Source: CAYYMD01 sp964472875 (lineage in GTDB: Bacteria > Planctomycetota > Phycisphaerae > SM23-33). Taken from it: a stretch of 64,000 nucleotides of DNA. The stretch spans positions 1 through 64,000 of the forward strand of contig CAYYMD010000002.1 of the NCBI GenBank assembly GCA_964472875.1, read 5' to 3'. How positions within the stretch are numbered: position 1 is the stretch's first letter; each line of letters starts with the position of its first letter. Under the pieces are notes generated by a model. The model ran no database searches. It saw only the letters and a program-made list of their open reading frames with translations, and was not told the origin of the DNA. Positions 59,004 to 64,000 of this stretch are shown one piece after another. The position numbers and the translations under genes are program-made.

Positions 59004-61790
59004 ATGTATTTGAAACTCAGATTTGCTGCACTGGCAGGTTTTATTTGCACATCGCTTTTAACCGGCTGCGGCGCCGGCGACAAAGCGGCCACAACCACCA
59101 CAACCAAAGAACCGGCGCCAAAATCCGCTGCCGCGCTGTCGGTAAGCAGAACGTCGCATTACGAAGGCGACGTAAACGTGGCCGTGCTGAGCAACGGCCT
59201 GACCGTGGTGGTGAAACCACAACGCCGCGCCCCGGTTGTGTGCGTGAGGGCATTCGTGCGGGCAGGCGGCATCTACGAGGGCCCCTGGCTCGGCTGCGGC
59301 ATCAGCCACCTTACAGAGCACCTCGTCGCCCAGGGCGCCGAACACGGCATGCACAAAAACACCGACTCCATGCACCAGCCGCCGGACAAGGTCGCTCAAA
59401 TCGGCGGACAGGCCAACGCCTACACGTCGCTGGCCCACACGTGCTATTACATCTCCGCCAATTCCGCCAAGACCGACGATTGCGTGGAGTTGATAGCCGA
59501 CTGGATTGCGCGGCCGACGTTCGACCAAAGTGACTTCCGTCGCGAGCACGGCGTGGTCCAGCGCGAACTCGAGATGTACCTGTCCGACCCCGAGAGGCAA
59601 CTTAACAGGGTACACATGCAAAGCGTTTTTCGCACGCACCCCGCAGCCGTGCCGATTATCGGTTACGCCCGACCGCTGTCCCAACTCGAATATCAGGACG
59701 TGGTCGAATATCACAGGCGAATGTACGTACCCCGCAACACCATACTTACCATCGTGGGCGATGTGAATGTCGAGGACGTCATGGAAACGGTGAAAAAGCA
59801 GTTCGCGGATTACCATCCCGGCCGCCAGCCCGAATTCATCCTGCCCGAGGTGCCCCGCATTGACGGCATCAGCCGCGTGGTCAAGACCCATCCGGAAATC
59901 GACGAGGTCATCGAGCAAATCAGTTTCCGCACAGTTGATATTATGAACGAGGACCTGCACGCCCTCGACGTGCTCTCGTACATACTGAGCAACGGACGGA
60001 CCAGCAGACTCGTGAAAAATGTCCTGCGTGAGAAAAAACTGGTTACCTCCGTATCCTCATTTTCCTGGACCCCGGACTGGGGTGCGGGCGTCTTCGGTAT
60101 CGATTTCCGTTCCGCGCCCGGACAAGCCGACAAGGCAGAGGATGCGGTAATCGAACAACTCAGGCGCATCACCGAAGAAGGCGTCACGAAAGAGGAACTC
60201 GAAAAAGCCAAACGACAGAAGGTCTCCGATTACGTCCGCTCCGACCAGACGGTCGAGTCGGTTTCCTCACGCCTGGGCAGTGACCTGCTGTCCACCGGCA
60301 ACGTGAATTTTTCGGCCGGCTATACCGACCAAATCCAGCAGGTAACGGCGGAGAGGGTTAAACAGGTCGCCCGAAAATATTTCGATTTCAAAAACATGGC
60401 CATAACACGGCTCAAGCCAAGGCCCACAAAGGCCGCCACCGACACCTCGGATGAGCCGACGGAAAACGACGAATCACCCCGCGCGGAAATGATAAAACTG
60501 GACAACGGCCTGCGCGTTGTGCTGCGAGAGGTGCCCGACAGCGGGCTGGTCAGCATGGCTATGGTTTCAAAAGGCGGCGTGCTGCTGGAAGACAAAGCCA
60601 CCAACGGTATGGGGCAACTGGTAACAACGCTGAGCACCCGCGGCACGGAAAATTACACGGCCGAGGAAATCGGCGAGTTCTTCAGCCGCGCCGGCGGCGG
60701 CATCTCCTCCGGCTGCGGATACAACTCGTATTACTGGCGGGCCGGCACGCTGGCGGAGGAATTCCCCAAATCGCTGGAAATATTCTCAGATGTCATTCTG
60801 CATCCGAAGTTTCCCAAAAAGGAACTGGAGATAATCCGGCCGCGTTTACTCTCGGCCATCGGCCGAATAGACGAAGACTGGCGCTCGCAGGCGATGAAAT
60901 TTTTCCGCAAAAACTTTTTCACCGGCTCGCCCTACGCCCTTATGCCGTCCGGCCGCAAGGAAGTTATCCGCTCGGCGACCGTTAAGGATATATCCGCCTG
61001 GCACAAAAAGCACCTCAGGGCCGACTCGTGCGTACTTGCTGTTTACGGCCAGTTCGACCCGGACAAGGCAAAAAAGAAAATTGCACGCCTGTTCGGCGAA
61101 TTGCCTTCAGGACAGGTCAGGCTCGATATGCCTCAGACAACGCCCGGCCCGGAAGATGCAACGGCGACCGAGCCGGCAGTGAAAATACTCAAGACCGATA
61201 AGAACATAACGGCCGTCATCATCGCCCAGCCGGGGATGACCACAGACCAGCTCAATGACCGTCTGGCGATGGATGTTTGGGACACGCTGGTAAGCGGATA
61301 TCGCCTGCCGTCGGGCCCGCTGCACAACACGCTTCGCGGCAAGCGGCTGGTTTACGTGGTTCATTCCTACAACTGGACAGGCCTGGCGCCGGGCGCATTT
61401 ATTACCTTTGCAGCATGCAGCCCCGACAAGGCCGCCCGCGTGGCCGATATTATCACCGACATTCTCACCCGCGCCGCCAAAGAAAGACCGACCGATAAGG
61501 AAATAGACCGCGCGGTCAACACTATTCTCACTGCCAAACTGCTCGCATCGCAGGAACCGGATGAGATGGCGTTCTCGGCGGCGATGAACGAACTCTACGG
61601 CCTCGGTTTCGATTTCGATAAAAAGATGGTCAAACTATACCGCAACGTCACCGCCGACGACGTGATGCGCGTGGCGGATAAATATCTCCGCAGCGACGGG
61701 TGGATGAAGGTTTTCACCACGCCCGCTCCCGAGGACCTCGATACCACTGAAACCCAAAACCCCGAAGGGAAAAAAGATGAGTCAAACTGA
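59004..61790 (+). CDS. M16 zinc-peptidase lipoprotein with tandem M16 domains
   Basis: A 928-residue envelope peptidase. The signal has lipobox LTGC (Cys22) and a Thr-rich linker. The first M16 half has the inverted zinc motif HLTEH (residues 102-106) and the downstream Glu in VQRELEMYLSD. The second half (from about residue 490) keeps the fold (LDNGLRVVLREVPDSG) but lacks HxxEH, reading LVTTLSTRG, as in inactive partner halves of pitrilysin-type enzymes. Probably degrades or processes envelope peptides. It overlaps the next gene by 14 bases. Confidence 0.92.
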   Translation: MYLKLRFAALAGFICTSLLTGCGAGDKAATTTTTKEPAPKSAAALSVSRTSHYEGDVNVAVLSNGLTVVVKPQRRAPVVCVRAFVRAGGIYEGPWLGCGISHLTEHLVAQGAEHGMHKNTDSMHQPPDKVAQIGGQANAYTSLAHTCYYISANSAKTDDCVELIADWIARPTFDQSDFRREHGVVQRELEMYLSDPERQLNRVHMQSVFRTHPAAVPIIGYARPLSQLEYQDVVEYHRRMYVPRNTILTIVGDVNVEDVMETVKKQFADYHPGRQPEFILPEVPRIDGISRVVKTHPEIDEVIEQISFRTVDIMNEDLHALDVLSYILSNGRTSRLVKNVLREKKLVTSVSSFSWTPDWGAGVFGIDFRSAPGQADKAEDAVIEQLRRITEEGVTKEELEKAKRQKVSDYVRSDQTVESVSSRLGSDLLSTGNVNFSAGYTDQIQQVTAERVKQVARKYFDFKNMAITRLKPRPTKAATDTSDEPTENDESPRAEMIKLDNGLRVVLREVPDSGLVSMAMVSKGGVLLEDKATNGMGQLVTTLSTRGTENYTAEEIGEFFSRAGGGISSGCGYNSYYWRAGTLAEEFPKSLEIFSDVILHPKFPKKELEIIRPRLLSAIGRIDEDWRSQAMKFFRKNFFTGSPYALMPSGRKEVIRSATVKDISAWHKKHLRADSCVLAVYGQFDPDKAKKKIARLFGELPSGQVRLDMPQTTPGPEDATATEPAVKILKTDKNITAVIIAQPGMTTDQLNDRLAMDVWDTLVSGYRLPSGPLHNTLRGKRLVYVVHSYNWTGLAPGAFITFAACSPDKAARVADIITDILTRAAKERPTDKEIDRAVNTILTAKLLASQEPDEMAFSAAMNELYGLGFDFDKKMVKLYRNVTADDVMRVADKYLRSDGWMKVFTTPAPEDLDTTETQNPEGKKDESN

Positions 61791-62412
61791 AGCAAGCAGC
61801 GACATGCTCGCACAGTCGGTCAACGATTTTATCGACGCAACGGCCGCAAAAAGCCCCACCCCCGGCGGCGGGTCGGTCGCCGGAGTGGTCGGCGCGCTGG
61901 GAGCGGCTCTGGGCGAAATGGCCCTGAATTTCACGCGGGGAAAAAAGAAATTCGCCGAGCACGAGGAATTCTACTCGCACCTGGCCGGGCGGCTGCAAAA
62001 TGCCCGGAGGATGTTTCGTGACCTCGTGGCCGACGACGTAGCGGCCTACCGCTTCTTCCAGGAGACCTCGCGGATGGAGGACTCGCCCGAAAAGAACGAA
62101 AAAATGCGTACAGCCGTCGCGGCCGCTATCGCCGTGCCGCGCGAGGCGACTAAACTTTCGCTGGCTCTGCTGGGCGATTTGACGGAATTCTGCGACAAAT
62201 GCAGCAAGTGGCTGGTCAGCGACCTCATCGCCTCGGCCGCACTGGCGGTGGCCACCATACGCCTGAGCGACTACAACGTCAGAATCAACGTCCCGCAGGT
62301 GGATGACAAAGAGGCGGCGGCCGATTTGAAACAATCTTCCGCCGACGATTTGAAACGCGCTTTGAAAATGCTCGACGAAATTGAGCATAATGTCGCCGGG
62401 CGCCTTGGCTAA
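61777..62412 (+). CDS. Cyclodeaminase/cyclohydrolase family protein
   Basis: A 211-residue, mostly helical protein of the formiminotransferase-cyclodeaminase C-terminal (FtcD/FchA) family. The conserved opening SPTPGGGSVAGVVGALGAALGEM (about residues 26-48) and SDLIASAALAVATIR are recognisable. Relatives act on one-carbon units bound to tetrahydrofolate. No formiminotransferase domain is attached. It overlaps the M16 gene and is probably in the same transcript, without a clear metabolic link to it. Confidence 0.88.
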   Translation: MSQTEASSDMLAQSVNDFIDATAAKSPTPGGGSVAGVVGALGAALGEMALNFTRGKKKFAEHEEFYSHLAGRLQNARRMFRDLVADDVAAYRFFQETSRMEDSPEKNEKMRTAVAAAIAVPREATKLSLALLGDLTEFCDKCSKWLVSDLIASAALAVATIRLSDYNVRINVPQVDDKEAAADLKQSSADDLKRALKMLDEIEHNVAGRLG

Positions 62413-62458
62413 GCGCGTGTTTGTGCGTTAACATTTGTGATTTCCAGGCGGATTTAAA

Positions 62459-62956
62459 ATGCCAAAGTCATACAAAATAACGCCCGCAACCGGCTCGTGC
62501 TGCAAGTGCTCGCGCGAATTCGAGGAAGGCCAGGACTTCGTCGCGGCCGTCCGGGAAGAAGGCGAGGAACTGGTGCGCGACGATTATTGCAGCGAGTGCT
62601 GGCCGTCCGCGGCGGATGCCGGCGACAAAGATTACTTCGCTATCTGGCAGGCGAAAATGCCGCAAAAGCAGGAAAAAAAGAAACTCTTCGTGGATGACGA
62701 CGTTCTGTCGGACTTTTTCGTCCGCCTTGGCGACCAGCCCGAGAGGGTCTCGTTCCGCTTCGTTCTGGCGCTGGTGTTGATGCGGAAAAAAATTCTCAGT
62801 TACGAAGGGGCAACCAGGAAAGACGGCCGGGACGTGTGGCTGATGCGATTCAAGGGCGACAAAAAACAGTACGAGGTGACGGACCCTCACATGACCGAGG
62901 AAAAAATCTCCCAGGTCAGCCGACAACTCGGTCAGATCCTGGCGGGCGAACTCTGA
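62459..62956 (+). CDS. Unrecognised zinc-ribbon-like protein
   Basis: I do not recognise the family. The 165-residue protein has an N-terminal four-cysteine arrangement (SCCKCSREFEEG, then DDYCSECW, about residues 13-48) consistent with a zinc ribbon. A middle part contains LFVDDDVLSDFFVRLGDQPERVSFRFVLALVL, and a basic segment with a WLMRFKGDKKQYEVTDP strand follows. There is no signal or membrane helix. Position between a cyclodeaminase-like gene and a lipoprotein gene gives no firm clue. Confidence 0.65.
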   Translation: MPKSYKITPATGSCCKCSREFEEGQDFVAAVREEGEELVRDDYCSECWPSAADAGDKDYFAIWQAKMPQKQEKKKLFVDDDVLSDFFVRLGDQPERVSFRFVLALVLMRKKILSYEGATRKDGRDVWLMRFKGDKKQYEVTDPHMTEEKISQVSRQLGQILAGEL

Positions 62957-62972
62957 TTGGCGAGAATTAAGC

Positions 62973-63959
62973 ATGGCAAATAAAAAATCCTCGAAAAGCG
63001 CGACTTCGACGCTTCTTTGGCGGGCGGCATTGTTCGCATCAGCGGCAATGGCCCTGGTCCTCGGCAGCTGCGCGAAGTGCCCCGAAACGATGAAATCGCA
63101 GGATGAACTCGTGGGCGATTACAACGCCAACGCCACGGCCGTGCCGCGCCTGTGGGCCCGCGCGAAAATCCGCATCACGCTAAGCGACGACAAAGGCCGC
63201 ACCGCCTCCTGGGGCTCGACCAGCCCCGTGGCCCGCCCCAACGGTCTGCTGCTTCTTGGCAAGGGGCCGAAGGTCGGCGGCCCGCACGATTTCGTCCTCA
63301 TCGGCAGGGAGACGGCCTCTTACGAACTGTTCCGCCTGGGCAGCAGCGTCGCCGACGGCGTGTATTACCTGTGGTACCGTATGGGACAGCAAAGCCGCGC
63401 ATGGTACGGCATGAACAAATACGCCGGCGCTGCGGGGGCGTCGTCGCTGCCGATAGACCCTAACCAGCTGCTGGCGGTGCTGGCCGTTTGCGAACTGCCG
63501 GCCGACTTCACCGACTGCCCCACCGTCATCAGGACCATGAGCACCGACCCGTGCGCGTACGTGCTGACCTACATCGAACGCCAGCCGATAACCGGCCGCA
63601 TCGTTTCTCGCCGCGAGGTTTACTTCCGCTGGGCCGAGGGCAAACCGGCCAGGCCGTTCATGGTGAATTTTTTCGACCATGACGGTATGCGCGTGATGAA
63701 CGCACGGCTGAAGGATTACCGCCCCATCGACACCGGCGACAGCGACGGCGAGGGCGAGGCGATGATGCCCACCGACATAAAAATAACCTGGCCGAAGAAA
63801 AACAGCAGCATCCACCTGCTGCTCTCGGAGATGACCACCGAGGACAAGTGGTCACGCAAGGCGTGCCGACTCGCCGAACACCTGCCGGCCGGGATAACTC
63901 AGGAAAATATTACACGCGTTGACGCCTCAATACCGAAGGAGACGCCGGACAGTGAATAA
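62973..63959 (+). CDS. Unrecognised lipoprotein
   Basis: A 328-residue protein with a signal peptide and lipobox LGSC (Cys33), then a mostly beta-rich domain without a motif I recognise. Its general character (outer-layer lipoprotein with LWARAKIRITL, FRLGSSVADGVYYLW and YVLTYIERQP strands) is reminiscent of LolA/LolB-like or DUF4292-like lipid-binding lipoproteins, but that is only an impression. It starts 17 bases after the zinc-ribbon gene; a further frame opens across its stop codon. Confidence 0.68.
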   Translation: MANKKSSKSATSTLLWRAALFASAAMALVLGSCAKCPETMKSQDELVGDYNANATAVPRLWARAKIRITLSDDKGRTASWGSTSPVARPNGLLLLGKGPKVGGPHDFVLIGRETASYELFRLGSSVADGVYYLWYRMGQQSRAWYGMNKYAGAAGASSLPIDPNQLLAVLAVCELPADFTDCPTVIRTMSTDPCAYVLTYIERQPITGRIVSRREVYFRWAEGKPARPFMVNFFDHDGMRVMNARLKDYRPIDTGDSDGEGEAMMPTDIKITWPKKNSSIHLLLSEMTTEDKWSRKACRLAEHLPAGITQENITRVDASIPKETPDSE

Positions 63960-64000
63960 GACCGCCCAGCCAGACAAAACGGGCAGACTACTGCCGTTCC
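63952..64000 (+). CDS. Possible start of a further gene (runs off the window)
   Basis: A GTG at 63952 begins a frame open to the window end (VNKTAQPDKTGRLLPF). AAGGAG lies ten bases before it, and it overlaps the lipoprotein stop, a spacing used by other genes here. Only 16 residues are visible, so the call is tentative. Confidence 0.4.
   Translation, partial: MNKTAQPDKTGRLLPF

Overview
The window is a piece of a GC-rich, densely packed chromosome from a diderm, probably anaerobic bacterium. The best guess is Planctomycetota, probably class Phycisphaerae or a close relative. That placement is inferred from gene content: Kdo and LptC/LptA envelope genes, a PEP-CTERM cargo protein, a TIGR03790 protein, a complete Rnf complex with acetate kinase and EtfAB, a regulatory PTS without sugar permease, and many N-terminal lipoproteins. 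There are no rRNA genes, no recognisable insertion sequence, no prophage and no CRISPR array. Two leucine tRNA genes are present.

Layout. 1-6.4 kb: the end of ileS, an AMMECR1-domain protein, a DedA/YqaA-like membrane protein that appears to start at an ATC codon, mnmA, a family 9 glycosyltransferase, a YfcE-type phosphoesterase and ispD. 6.5-12.2 kb: an rnfCDGEAB operon headed by a small Cys/His-rich membrane protein, then tRNA-Leu(CAG). 12.4-15.1 kb: larE followed by an AT-rich accessory islet (XRE regulator, ImmA/IrrE metallopeptidase, PIN-like protein). 15.1-19.9 kb (minus): kdsD-kdsC and a 1,063-residue LptC/LptA-like protein. 20-28.4 kb: an M50 protease, a P-loop kinase, a LysR regulator, a 0.9 kb gene-free stretch of degenerate repeats with REP-like hairpins, an SDR enzyme, an M42 peptidase, nadB and RNase E/G. 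28.4-34.3 kb (minus): a DUF2344 protein, ptsI, ptsH, an EIIA, hpf, DUF502 and an orphan ABC-type permease. 34.3-38.2 kb (minus): acyl-CoA dehydrogenase with etfA and etfB. 38.3-46.3 kb (minus): smc, a FlgI-like lipoprotein, a LysM protein and ackA. 46.5-51.3 kb (plus): hisF, pilT, a membrane-anchored GspE-like pseudo-ATPase and a CvpA-like protein. 51.4-58.2 kb: a lipoprotein hydrolase, a TIGR03790 protein, a MntA/HepT toxin-antitoxin pair, fba, nnrE, trxA, a PEP-CTERM protein and tRNA-Leu(TAA). 58.4-64 kb (plus): a receiver-domain protein, an M16 peptidase, a cyclodeaminase-like protein and two unrecognised proteins.

How the genes fit together. Rnf, ETF/acyl-CoA dehydrogenase and acetate kinase fit fermentative or anaerobic redox metabolism. 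KdsC, KdsD and the LptC/LptA protein make and move LPS. HPr, EI and EIIA next to a hibernation factor look like a regulatory phospho-relay.

The most unusual items are: the GspE homologue that has lost its Walker A lysine, Walker B glutamate and His box while sitting directly after an intact PilT; a FlgI (flagellar P-ring) homologue turned into a lipoprotein with a HEAT-like insertion and no flagellar genes nearby; a possible single-chain LptC-LptA bridge; a PEP-CTERM protein with a Cys-Gln thioester-like signature; and the XRE/ImmA-IrrE/PIN module.
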